A stretch of DNA of 64,000 nt from Chelydra serpentina (taxonomy: Eukaryota > Chordata > Testudines > Chelydridae): contig JBAIAC010000006.1 of the NCBI GenBank assembly GCA_037349315.1, positions 57,284,501 to 57,348,500 on the forward strand. The letters are read 5' to 3'. The position numbers and the translations under genes were made by a program. Shown here one piece after another: positions 45,485-56,211 of the stretch. How positions within the stretch are numbered: position 1 is the stretch's first letter; each line of letters begins with the position of its first letter. The notes beneath the pieces are model-generated. The model was not told where the DNA came from and ran no database searches. It saw only the letters and a list, made by a program, of their open reading frames with translations.

Positions 45485-45690
45485 ATGGCACTGGACAGGG
45501 AGTTGGGAGATCTGGGTTCTTTTCCCAACTCTGACAACGACTCCGTGAGTGACCTTGAGCAAGTCACTTAACCTCTGTGCCTCAGTTTCCCCATTTTTAT
45601 AATGGAATTAATAACAGCCAACTTTCATTCTAAGATGTCAAAGCACTATATGGAAACAGTGCTGGATAAATCCTAGGTATTTTTTATCGT
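45485..45690 (+). mobile_element. MIR-like SINE
   Basis: The text gggagttgggagatctgggt, gagtgaccttgagcaagtca and cttaacctctgtgcctcagt followed by ttccccat is a clear MIR/CORE-SINE match on the plus strand. Confidence 0.8.
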
Positions 45691-46593
45691 ATATTAAGAC
45701 TGGCTTTTGTAACTGGATCATCTGTTTGCAGTGTGCTCACTAAATACTCTGTGCTTTATAGATCTAATAGCTCTTGCCAGAAAGTGATTAATATCACAAC
45801 TCCACCAGTAGGCCAGCCTATACATGTATCTGAGACATTGTATTCAAGATTCAATGTGGTGCAAGGGACTTTGTCAAAATAAAGAGCATCCAGGTATTCA
45901 AAGATTGCTGATGCTCTCTGTGTAAGTAATCAGGGCCTGCAGCAGAGCCAGTCTCTGGCCAACCTAACAAGTGCAGCTGGCCTGTACTAGTCTGCCTAAT
46001 TGGTTACACCACCTGAATGGCTGGAAGAGTCAGTTCTTAAGCCCAGCAGCAGTTCAGCAACTGTTCAAAGCATTTCCCTATGTCTGCGATAACTCCTGCA
46101 CCGTCTTATTCCAGCCTTGTCCCCTGCCTTGTCTCACACCACCTAACCCCGTTCTGACCCTCGGCTCTGACTCCAGACTTCTGCCCATCGGTATCTTGGA
46201 GATGAGGGCTGAATAACCAACGTTTTAAAAGTTCAACGGGGTGTTGAGGAACCAGCATTGGTGACTGTAGGTGGATTGTTTTGGGTATGTTCACAGTCCT
46301 GTGGCTTCTATCCAGATCAAATCCAAGCTTCTGGTTCTTACCGTCAAGGGTCTATACAACTTAGATCCCATCTACTTCTCTGCTCCCATCTTCATTCCCC
46401 TCTTGCCCTGTTGCTGTGTCCATGCCACACAATCTAGCTGCTCCTTTGTGATTCCCCACCCCCTCTACTGTCCACTCCAGACTTCCCTTCACACAGTCCC
46501 ATAAATCTGGAGCCCTGGCTCATTTCATCATGCCCCCCCTCCTCTCCTTAATTCATCTCTTCCAAATGCCCTACATGGTTAGTCTTATTGACT
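45691..46593. other. Intergenic, no assigned feature
   Basis: Nothing recognised. Confidence 0.4.
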
Positions 46594-47105
46594 TTCATAG
46601 ATTCCAAGGCTGGAAGGAAGGAACTATTGTTATCTAATCTAATCTGACTTCCTGTATAGCACAGGCCATAGAACTTCCCCAAAATAATTCCTAGAGTTTA
46701 TTTTCTAGAAAAACATCCAACGTTGATTTAAAAATTGTCAGTGATGGAGAATCCACCATGACCCTTGGTAAATTGTTCTAATGGTTAACTACTCTCACCG
46801 TTAAAAATGTACACCTTATTTCCAGCCATTGGATCATGTTATACCTTTGCTCAAACCTTTGTTTGAAATGCTCATTATTAAATATTTGTTCCCTGTATGG
46901 AATTACAAACTGTATGTAATCAAGTCACCTCTTGACCTTCTCTTTGTTAAGCTAAGTAGGTTGAGCTCTTTGTGTCTACCACTAATAAGGCATGTATTCT
47001 AATAGTTTAATCATTCTTGTGGCTCTTCTCTGAACCCTTTCAATGTATCACATCCTTCTTGAATTGTGAGCACCAGAACTGGACACAGTATTCCAGCAGT
47101 GATTG
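46594..47105 (-). mobile_element. CR1 LINE 3' fragment, old copy
   Basis: On the minus strand this is the end of CR1 ORF2 plus 3'UTR (plus-strand words tcatagattccaaggctgga, accagaactggacacagtat). It is more diverged than the adjacent copy at 47350-48236. Confidence 0.75.
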
Positions 47106-47349
47106 TATCAGTGCATCTACTCCCAGTAGCCAAGACAACCACCTTTGAAATTGTAAGTATGAATTCTTTTGAGGCTGAGGTTTTGCTTCTGCTGAGGAGT
47201 AATCATACATGACAGTGCTGACCAACATCCAAGTTGGTCCCATCTTTTCTTTTTTATGCATATTTTTATTTGGGGGCGGGGGAATGCAGCACTCGCTGAA
47301 GTGATTGGGTAATAGTATTGGTTGATGCCAGGCATAGTGTAGGTAAAGA

Positions 47350-48236
47350 ACTATTCATAGATTCATAGATTCTAGGGCTGGAAGGGACCTCGAGAGGTCA
47401 TCGATTCCAGCCCCCTGCCCTCATGGCAGGACCAATTACTGTCTAGATCATCCCTGATAGACATTTATCTAACCTATTCTTAAATATCTCCAGAGATGGA
47501 GATTCCACAACCGCCCTGGGCAGTTTATTCCAGTGTTTAACCACCCTGACTGTTAGGAACTTTTTCCTAATGTCCAACCTAAACCTCCCTTGCTGCAGTT
47601 TAAGCCCATTGCTTCTTGTTCTATCCTCAGAGGCTAAGATGAACAAGTTTTCTCCCTCCTCCTTATGACACCCTTTTAGATACCTGAAGACTGCTATCAT
47701 GTCCCCTCTCAGTCTTCTCTTTTCTAAACTAAACAAACCCAATTCCTTCAGCCTTCCTTCATAGGTCATGTTCTCTAGACCCTTAATCATTCTTGTTGCT
47801 CTTCTCTGGACCCTCTCCAATTTCTCCACATCTTTCTTGAAATGGGGTGCCCAGAACTGGACACAATACTCCAGTTGAGGCCTAACCAGCGCAGAGTAGA
47901 GCGGAAGAATGACTTCTCGTGTCTTGCTCACTACACACCTGTTAATGCAGCCCAGAATCATGTTTGCTTTTTTTGCAACAGCATCACACTGTTGACTCAT
48001 ATTTAGCTTGTGGTCCACTATAACCCCTAGATCCCTTTCTGCTGTACTCCTTCCTAGACAGTCTCCTCCCATTCTGTATGTGTGAAACTGATTGTTCCTA
48101 CCTAAGTGGAGCACTTTGCATTTGTCCTTATTAAACTTCATCCTGTTTATCTCTGACCATTTCTCCAATTTGTCTAGATCATTTTGCATTATGACCCTAT
48201 CCTCCAAAGCAGTTGCAATCCCTCCCAGTTTGGAGG
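47350..48236 (-). mobile_element. CR1 LINE, 5'-truncated
   Basis: The 3' terminus is at the left (attcatagattcatagattc), followed by the ORF2 C-terminus on the minus strand. The 5' truncation lies inside the KLGG text after the catalytic FADD, near 48236. It is the same subfamily as 21719-26453. Confidence 0.88.
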
Positions 48237-48378
48237 GAAACCTATGTAAGGTTTCCCTTCGGGCTTTGCTAGTGCATTTCAGTGAGGACACATAGCCCCC
48301 GTTCTTTTCTTGTTCTGTGCTGCTTGTGAATGACAGACAAATTATTACTATGGTTTGCACCTTTGGAGAGAGATTCAT
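47443..48378 (-). pseudogene. CR1 ORF2 C-terminal frame running into flanking DNA
   Basis: A 311-codon open frame. The last about 260 codons are CR1 ORF2 after the catalytic site ([59 protein letters not shown], ending LDKCLSGMI) without a stop. The first about 49 codons from the ATG at 48378 are flanking DNA with no similarity I recognise. The open frame is most simply explained as a recent insertion; there is no sign that it is expressed. Confidence 0.75.
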
Positions 48379-49429
48379 TAAAGAGTGGATTAATCACAAT
48401 CTCCCTATTTTGTTTTCAAGGAAAACTGACCCTATGCTTTCTGATGGGCCCAATCCAGCAAGGCAGAAGCTCTTGCTTATATCTGAGTTAGCGGGATTAC
48501 TGGGGTTTAAAGTTAAGTATGTGCACAAGTGCTTTGCTTTTTTCACACAATTCTTGATTTTTAAAAACCATTGTTCAGATACAGGAGAAACAGTAGATAT
48601 TAGTTGTGGACAAGTATTAAATAGTGCCAAATTGTGTGGTGATTATGTGATAGGGTTTAAATTTTAATTAAATTTCACTTGTAACCTAAGTGAGAGAGGA
48701 TTACGTAGTTTTGGTTTATAAAATCAGAATATTCAGCTCGTACTTGTTCCTGCTGAATCCCATTTAAACGTTAACTATATTACTCTGTCGCATGTTATCT
48801 GGTTCTCTTATCGTTTGTTTCCTATCAGATACGTTAGTTGCTGTAATTTTGCAGGAGATCTATAAACTTGATGTGTATATAATTCTCTGTCCTTGGATTT
48901 TACAATTATTGTATAGGTTACTGGGTTTACCTTTAGGTTAGTTAGAACTAAAATCATGAGGTATAATCTTGGCCCGATAAAGTGCGTGTGTGCGTACGTA
49001 TACACACACATGCATTAGGAATATGGTGAATTCTCTATTCATATTCAATTTGTACACAAATTCAAAGATTCTGAAGGTTATTTGGATTTGCCAGATGGTC
49101 TAAGGAAGAAGCACAATCTTGAAATCTTACTGTCATTGCAATTGTATGGCCTCATATTTCAAGGATATTCATTTATTTCTCCAACACTGGTACAATAGCT
49201 ATTTTTTGTATTTATAGCACAACAAATAACAAAAATTAATTTGCCACTCTTCTAATGTATGAATGCACAGGCTGCTTTCAGGTAACATTAGTCATCTTAT
49301 TCAAAGTAAAGAAATAAGAAGACATTCAGAGCTAAGGCTGCACTCTGCCCTCACTCCACTCTTTCATACCTAGAAATGTTCTAAGGGAGTGAAAAACATT
49401 AACCCTGGAGCTATATTAGGGCATAAGGG
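48237..49429. other. Intergenic, no assigned feature
   Basis: AT-rich, nothing recognised. Confidence 0.4.
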
Positions 49430-49580
49430 CCTTGAATATTATATTATATCATATTATTTATTTGTTTTATATTGGGGTATCGACAAACAGGATCAAGGTT
49501 GAATTGTGGCAAGTGCTGTACAAACACTTATTAAGAGATGGTTTCTGGACTAGAGAGTTGACAACTTAATTTGAGACAAA
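49430..49580. repeat. Ancient interspersed repeat
   Basis: Contains caagtgctgtacaaacactt followed by a purine-rich stretch, resembling a dispersed sauropsid repeat. Weak support. Confidence 0.35.
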
Positions 49581-51369
49581 ATGCAACGAATGAGTATGTA
49601 AAGCAAACGTCAGGGAAGGGGAAATGAGAGAGAGTGTAACACAACTAAGAACATTTGACTAGGTAACTATTGCATAGCTTGATGGTTCCTGGACATACAC
49701 TACCAATTTTATGAAACTTGAAAATCACAATATTCACTCTCCGCAGATGATACACAACCAAGTCATCATAAATTGTCTGGTTTCCTGTAAGCATCAAAGC
49801 AAACATTTAACAGGACTGTTTTGTTCCCTGGAAAGATTTATTTTGCTATTAAAAAATTGTCTCTGAATTTATTTCTCCCTCTTTCCCAATTAAAACTCTC
49901 GGGAGTTTCTCACTCCAGCCAGAAAATGTTTATTCCCATAGTAAAATATTTCTAAGGCTTTTTATTTTTATTTCTCCAGTTTTCCCTTTCCTCTGAATCC
50001 CGCCTATTAAACTTGTGCCTCAGAAATGTATGTGCAACAGAATGCACAAAGACCCTACCCTTAACCCTGCTCTCTCCTTTTTCAGTCACTGACAAAGTAG
50101 TTGCGTGACTGGGTGTCACATTTTGAATTCTTTTTACGATGTTTATGACAAATGGCATATGAGTAGTAAACTAGGAACCGTTGTAACGTTTTATCATGTT
50201 GATGGGTGCTACTGCTCTGAAGGAAGTCATTAAGTTGTTTCATGTCAGTGCACGTGGTGATGTATTTTGGCAAAGTGCCTTTATAATACTTGTCAGAGTT
50301 GAGCTTAATATTACACAGTCTTTGATTGCCCCAGGACAGTGAGCATTAAAATCAGGATAAGAAATTGGTGGGGGGCGTTTGTGTTTTATTTTTCTACTCT
50401 TGCTGCTTTAAATGATCTTTGATCTTTGCTTCTGTTTTTTGAGAATGTATTAAGGTTTTGCTAATACTTAACGTACCTCAAAACATGGATTGACACAGAG
50501 GGGCTAGGAAACAAAATTAGAAACATCTGGACCTTTATTCTTGGCCTTTTGTGAAGAGAGCTGTGGCTCAACCTTACAATCTCTAATGGCAAATCCTATA
50601 ACCTGCCATGCAAACATCAACTTTGTAAAGATGATACATTTTCCAACAAGATTTTTTAGATCTAATTTTCAGAGCATGTTTTAAGCACTCTGTTAAAAGC
50701 AGAGCTGGTCAGGAAACTGAAATTATTCCTCCATGAAATTTCAAATGAAAAATCTGTTAGACATTTTTTGGTAAATTTTTGGTTTTCTGCAGGAAGTTTC
50801 AAACTGATCCAAATGAAAAGATCAAAATTGCAGAACAAAATGAGAATTTTTGTACTTAAATTGTTTTGCTTCAGTTTAAAAAACAAAAGTACACGTTAAG
50901 TCAAAACTTAACGAAAATTTTCCTGTGAGGAAAATTGAATATTTTTTTGTGTTGGAATTGACATTTTCCCATGGAAAAAAATTAATTTAAAGAAACTAAA
51001 TTGTATTTTTCAATGGGAAAAACCTTCCACACAAATTTTTGACAGCTCAGCTTAAAAGCAACAAAACTCAATATTGCATACTCAAAGAAATGTGAAATCA
51101 CAGATCTAGTGTATCTGGAAATGAGGGGTTTTGCTACACAAAGACTAAATCCTGCAAAGTGGTCCTATTGACTTCAAAAGGTGTTGAGAGCACAAGCCCC
51201 ATACAGGATCTGGCCCAGAGTTTGACACTATGCCTCTGAAATACTACGGTCCTAAGAGTTTACAGGATAACTCTTTGCCTGCATGCCTTTCTAGCAGGAC
51301 AAATATGACTTTTCTCCCCTCCACCCTCATGCCAGTAAATGGGATGAAAACTTGAGATTGCTAGGATTT
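49581..51369. other. Intergenic, AT-rich, no assigned gene
   Basis: The stretch 50690-51060 is full of gaaaattt/aaattttc words in both orientations and may be an old element with inverted ends. I cannot name it. Confidence 0.4.
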
Positions 51370-51380
51370 CTTTGGCAAAA

Positions 51381-51420
51381 GAGACAAGCTTTTGAGCTAC
51401 ACAGAGCTCTTCTTCAGGTC
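51381..51420 (-). ncRNA. Hammerhead-ribozyme-like motif, second PLE-type family
   Basis: The minus strand reads CTGAAGA, a GAGCT/AGCTC stem II with a CTGTGT-type loop, then AAAAGCTTGTCTC in the place of GAAAGCTT. The layout matches the first family (CUGANGA - stem - GAAAGCUU). The G of GAAA is changed, so activity is unlikely in this copy. Confidence 0.35.
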
Positions 51421-51484
51421 TGGGAAAGGTACTCGAGTGTCAGTGGCATAGCCAGGTTTAGAGCACAGGGGGAGCGGAGCTAAA

Positions 51485-51605
51485 AAAAGGCACCGGGAGC
51501 AAAAAGCGTCGGGAGCAAAAAAAGGCGCCGGGAGCAAAAAAAAAAGCGCCAATCTGGCTGGCTGCAGCGTAGAAGCAAAAGGTGTCGGAGCACAAAAAAG
51601 GCGCT
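51485..51605. repeat. Short tandem repeat, gcgccgggagcaaaaaaa type
   Basis: At least five units of about 17-25 bp (gcaccgggagcaaaaa, gcgtcgggagcaaaaaaa, gcgccgggagcaaaaaaa). A 20-base GC palindrome, gggggagcggccgctccccc, follows near 51621-51640. Confidence 0.7.
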
Positions 51606-51830
51606 GCTTCTGCTCAGTGGGGGAGCGGCCGCTCCCCCAGCTCCTCACGTGGCTAAATAAGATCGAACAGATAGTTTAGCATAAGCTCGATCTTGTATTT
51701 AGCTGTGACACTCTGAGTACCTTTCCCAGACGTGAAGAAGAGGTTTGTGTAGCTCATAAGGCTTGTATCTCTCACCAACAGAAGTCGGTTCAATAAAAGA
51801 TATCACCTCACCCATCTTCTATCCAATATA

Positions 51831-52387
51831 GACACAGCTACAACAACACTGCATACAGGATTTATTTGGAGAGATTTGACAGCTCTTTCATATTTACTTG
51901 GGCTGTGAGAGATAAATCAAGTCAATCTCTCTTTCCAAGAACAGGTTATTTATTGGGGTGTGGAAGGAAGGAGCGTTACATTTGCCTCCTGTGCAGAGGA
52001 TTTGCAGAAGACTGTATGTACAATTCAAGCCCTACATTAAATACGTAAGTGGAGCTTCAATGGCACAAAGAGCCTCCTGCAGGTTCTTTGCATTACAGTC
52101 AATTTCACTGTGTGTTTGACTCATTATGTTAATGAGTCACACAAGGACCCAGTGTTTCTGGGGTTATAACTGTTTAATTCCCAGGGTTTGTTTTATTCCA
52201 TGGTAATATTTGATTTTGTGTTGATATTTGACTTGAAAAACAAATAGATAATTGAATTATTAATAGGATTGGAAAAACGTCAAATAGCAATAAAATCACC
52301 CTTAAACCGCAAAGGTTGAAAGCACGCCAGAAGAATCTGACACAGAGCAAAATTGCACTATATGCATCCAAATATTGCTATTAGTTA
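51831..52387. other. Intergenic, no assigned feature
   Basis: Nothing recognised. Confidence 0.4.
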
Positions 52388-52507
52388 GGGTGATCAGACA
52401 GCAAGTGTGAAAAATCGGGACAGGGGGTAAGGGGTAATAGGAGCCTATATAAGAAAAAGCCCCCAAAATCGGAACTGTCCCTATAAAATCGGAACATCTG
52501 GTCACCA
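52388..52507. mobile_element. Small MITE with gggtgaccaga ends
   Basis: It starts ta|gggtgatcagaca and ends catctggtcacc with nearby TA. It is a close relative of 63294-63411 along its whole length (aaaaatcggga, ggggtaataggagc, ataagaaaaag, cctataaaatcgg). A TA target fits Tc1/mariner. Confidence 0.75.
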
Positions 52508-52719
52508 TACTATTAGTTGACTCATCTGTAGATTCAGTCTGCTACAGGTAATATAGTCCCAGAGGAAAGTGCAGCAGGGAGAGTCCCCAGTAGTGCTGCT
52601 CCAATGGATCCACCAGATTTGGTGACTGGCCCCACAGCCTTTCCCATTGTGGGGGCTAAAGCTATGCTGCTTCTCAGGGGGATGATGCAGGACAAATCTC
52701 TGCAAGAGACTGTTCCCTC

Positions 52720-52985
52720 AGCATCCGTCCACACAGCCAGCTGGCCCAGGTCAGTTGACTCGGGCTCGCAGGGCTCGGGTTGTGGGGCTAAAAATTGCTG
52801 TGAAGATGTCTGGGCTTGGGCTGGAGGCTGAGTTCCAGGCCCCTCCATCCTTGCGGGATCTCAGAGCTCCGGCTCCAGCTGGAGCCCACGTGCCTACACA
52901 GCAATTTTTGTACCTTGGAGCCTGAGTCAGCTCACCTGGGCCAGCTGCAGGGTTTTTATCCCCATGTAGACACAGCCTCAAAGGC
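52720..52985. mobile_element. Palindromic MITE
   Basis: agctggcccaggtcagttga, ctcgggctcgcagggctcgg near 52738-52778 is complementary to gagcctgagtcagctcacct, gggccagctgcagg near 52918-52952. The ends contain a tgtctac-like word (ccgtccacacagcc; catgtagacacagcc). No coding capacity. Confidence 0.6.
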
Positions 52986-55674
52986 TCCTCCTCCAGGTTC
53001 TTTGGGCCATTATTAATGTAGGTGACATCTTAAAAAAAACACCCACATACTGATTTAAAAGTATAAATCCCTGTTATAATTGCAAATAGCAGGGTTTGCC
53101 ATTCCTTGTGTTTGGCAGTGTGCCCTGTACGTTCAGGGAGCGCGAGCTGCACCCTGTGTTTATAATGAACTTACCCAGCATTTTCCTTTGTTAGTCACCG
53201 ACTCGGTGTACTGTACAGTCTAAAGAGGCGGCAGGGCCCTGCCTTCAAGCCCACATACAGTCTAAGACCCACGACAGGTGACCCTCACACCTCATTTACT
53301 TCAGTGGAACCCCACACAGCTCCCCGGGCAGGATCAGGCCCTGTGTTGGACCTCTCCCATTCTTGCCCACGCGGTCTCATTCGAGCCCGCGTTTTATGCT
53401 CTTAGGTGCCGTATGTTGGAAATGGGCACACAAGCCCGTTCCATTGAGCACACAATTACTCATTTTGCCGACACCACCTAGTCACTGATATTATGCTCTC
53501 AGATATGGGTATGCAACTCCCATGGGCATCAATATGGTGGGGGGTTAGTTGCACATATTTGTACCTGTCTCGGGGAGCCAAACTGGGTTCTTGCACAAAG
53601 TAATTCAAATGTACAGTATCATTCTTTTTGCAAAGAGCCAGTATCATCCTGGACACTTGCTCAAAATATTGTGCTCAGTGAATTTTTAATAGACCTACGA
53701 AATACCATTTTATTGGTTTCACATAAGTATTACTAATATTCTCAGTGCTTCCTGACACTTGAGAATTGATTTGATTTCTTGTTGGCTATGTTTTATAGTG
53801 CATTTCCCACCAATAAATTGCATGTATTATTTTCATTTCCATTGGTCTAATGATCTCCAGGTTATGTGAAACTCTTTCATGGAGTTTCCACTGGGTCTTA
53901 AACTACTTGCATTTTAATTATGTGCAGATTTTCCTGTGGCAAACTGCACCAGGATTGCTCTCTGGAGTACAACTCCTGCAGATGTGCTTGCTTTGAACAA
54001 CTTTATGGCTATTTTACAAAGTGACAGGAGTACCGTAAATGCCAGTGCAATGAGGACTTGAACACAGCGCTGAAAACACAGCCCTGCCCTGAGTAAATGC
54101 ACAGAAACTCCCATTACTGTGTATGGAAACGGGTCCAGTGCAAAAGCCTTGATCTGACGCCCCCTCACACTTTGGATGTGTTACAATGGCATCGCACTGC
54201 AGTCACCAGGCCTCAGTTCCCCTCTTGGTTCTCCAGTCACCCCACACACACCTAGGAGTTTTAAAATAATGTTCCCCTTTTGGGGCCTGTTTCATTAAGT
54301 CCTCCCAACATACACCTAGATCCTTTGGCCTTTCTAGACTCAAACCCTTCCTTTCTTAGAGCCTCGAATTTACCCTTGTTTCATGTCTTCAGGCTCCAGT
54401 TTTTCAGTTCCTTCTGGGCAGAGGAGCTCTGCCAGTCCCACTCTGGACTCCTCTGGAGAGACCTCCCCCAGGTCTTTTCCTGTCCTGGTTCCTGCTCAAG
54501 CTCTTACTGCCCTTGGGCAGGGTCTCCATAGCTCTGCTTCTTGGGCCTGCTCTTGAATGCTGGCAAACTTCCCTGGCCCTACATTATGCTAGTTCTACCA
54601 CTGGCCCCTTCCTGCAGGTCTCTTTTGGCTCTAGGCTCCCCCCGACTGAGCTAAGAGCACTCCTTTTAACTCTCCAGGCCATCACATGACTCAGGCCCCC
54701 ATTCCCAGCTTGGTCTAGTGATCTTTCCCAGAACTAGCTTTCTTAAAGGGGACATGCCTTGGAACAGGGCTGGCCGGCCCGGAGACCCTACTGCCTTTAA
54801 ACGGGACAGATTACCCTCTTACAGGGCATTTGAAATCTATGTTCAAATTTAGCAGCTGGAGCCAATTGTTCATAACGTTAAAGAATCTAAAGTCCAAACC
54901 AATTGAAACTGTTTCAGCAAAAAAATGCACCAGGCTTTGGAGTTGTAGCTTGGGCAAGGGTGCAGAAGCCCCCAAAACCGATTGCTGGAACACTGATCCT
55001 GAGTTTGGAAGCACTAATTTCTGGGGATCCACAATCTTTGATGCGAGGCATTAGTAAAAACTTCTGCCTACACTAGGGGAGGGAGGTTCCACCCCCATTG
55101 CTGTGGTGATAAGTAGCAAGCTGAGCCGTGATCTCCTCCATGCAGCATGAAGACCCAGTACTTGGAACCACCAGTTGAGCCTCTTCTTCCCTATCACCAA
55201 ATGTGAAGTAGTGGATGGGACAGGAAACAGCAGGTATCTCACCCCATCAGGCAGCAGGTGGTTAGAAGTAGCTGCTATGACCCCTACCCAGATAGTAGTG
55301 GGAGAAACTCTCCCACTGCTATGTGAGGAAAGCCAACCTTCTCATCCACCAAGATGAGAGGATGGCTAGATCCTCCCATTTCAGGAACTGGGGGAGAAAA
55401 GAGAAGGTATCTTCATTGCTCACTTGTTAAATTTTCAAACAAGTGCTTTCTTCCATGCTGCCCCTCATGCTAGGGAGGAGTCCATGTAGACATCCCCCAA
55501 ACTAACTCATTATCCTCCTTCAGATCCCTCCTAAAATTCTCCTTTGCGGTGAGGCCTACAAAAAACTTGACAATGGTGAGACTGTTGGTGTACTGAAACC
55601 ACTGTGTCATGCTGACCAGTATTGTCTCATTGTGCTCCCTCATCACTCTGAATGCATCCACCAGTTTCCTATCT
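52986..55674. other. Intergenic, no assigned feature
   Basis: About 2.7 kb without a supportable gene. Several short open frames have no domain. Confidence 0.4.
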
Positions 55675-55792
55675 TATACCTTGATTGTAAACGCTTTGGG
55701 GCAGGGGTTGTCTTTTTGTTCTGTGTTTGCTCAGCACCTAGGACAACGGGGTCCTGGTCCATGACTGGACGATAATGCAATTACCAGTGGCC
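55675..55792 (+). repeat. Ancient interspersed repeat
   Basis: Contains gtaaacgctttggggcaggg, gttctgtgtttgctcagcac, and acaacggggtcctggtcca, related to 37500-37612. Confidence 0.5.
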
Positions 55793-56094
55793 AGAAACAT
55801 GGGGCGGGGTGGTGCAAATTCCCAGCAATTAGGGAGAGGAGTCAGATGGAAGGAAGATTAAGGACTCTTTAGTGAACTGGGAGGAAGAAGTCTGTGTTGG
55901 GAAAGTATGTTTGGGGTTGTTTTTCAGCGATCTGGTCACTGTACTAGGGATTTTATTTTCTTTCCTTTCCTCCTTGTCTTAGATTTTGTTATTGTGGGCT
56001 GGCCTCTGGGGAAAGGTGGGCTTTTCAGGGGGCTCTGAAGATTATGTAGTGTGGTAGGTGCACATTTATTTCATTTAAAAAAAAAATCAGTTAA

Positions 56095-56211
56095 AGTAGT
56101 TGTTTTCAACCTGTGGGCTGCAGACTTACATCTAAGAATTCCCAAGGAGTCTGCACCTCCAGTTGAAATTTTTTAGGGGTCTGCAAATGGAAAAAAGGTT
56201 GAAAAGCACTT
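56095..56211. mobile_element. Small hAT-type MITE
   Basis: The ends are inverted: agtagttgttttcaacctgt at the left and aaggttgaaaagcact at the right, enclosing ctgtgggctgcagact. This resembles the common hAT terminus with ggttctcaacc. The target duplication is not clear. Confidence 0.6.

Larger units (their letters stand above)
51376..51830. mobile_element. Inverted pair of PLE-type termini around a GC-rich core
   Basis: The left arm (gagacaagcttttgagctac, acagagctcttcttcaggtc, tgggaaaggtactcgagtg) is complementary to the right arm at about 51705-51775 (cactctgagtacctttccca, gacgtgaagaagaggtttgt). The right arm continues into ctcaccaacagaagtcggtt and tcacctcacccatct, the terminus also seen at 63803-63852. 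The interior contains a short tandem repeat (51485-51605). Confidence 0.65.

Noticed and set aside
50690..51060. Possible AT-rich transposon with inverted ends
   Set aside because: Words of gaaaattt type occur in both orientations, but no clear termini or target duplication can be fixed by eye.
51485..51605. CRISPR-like array
   Set aside because: Units are adjacent and diverged with no unique spacers, in a vertebrate genome; it is a simple tandem repeat.
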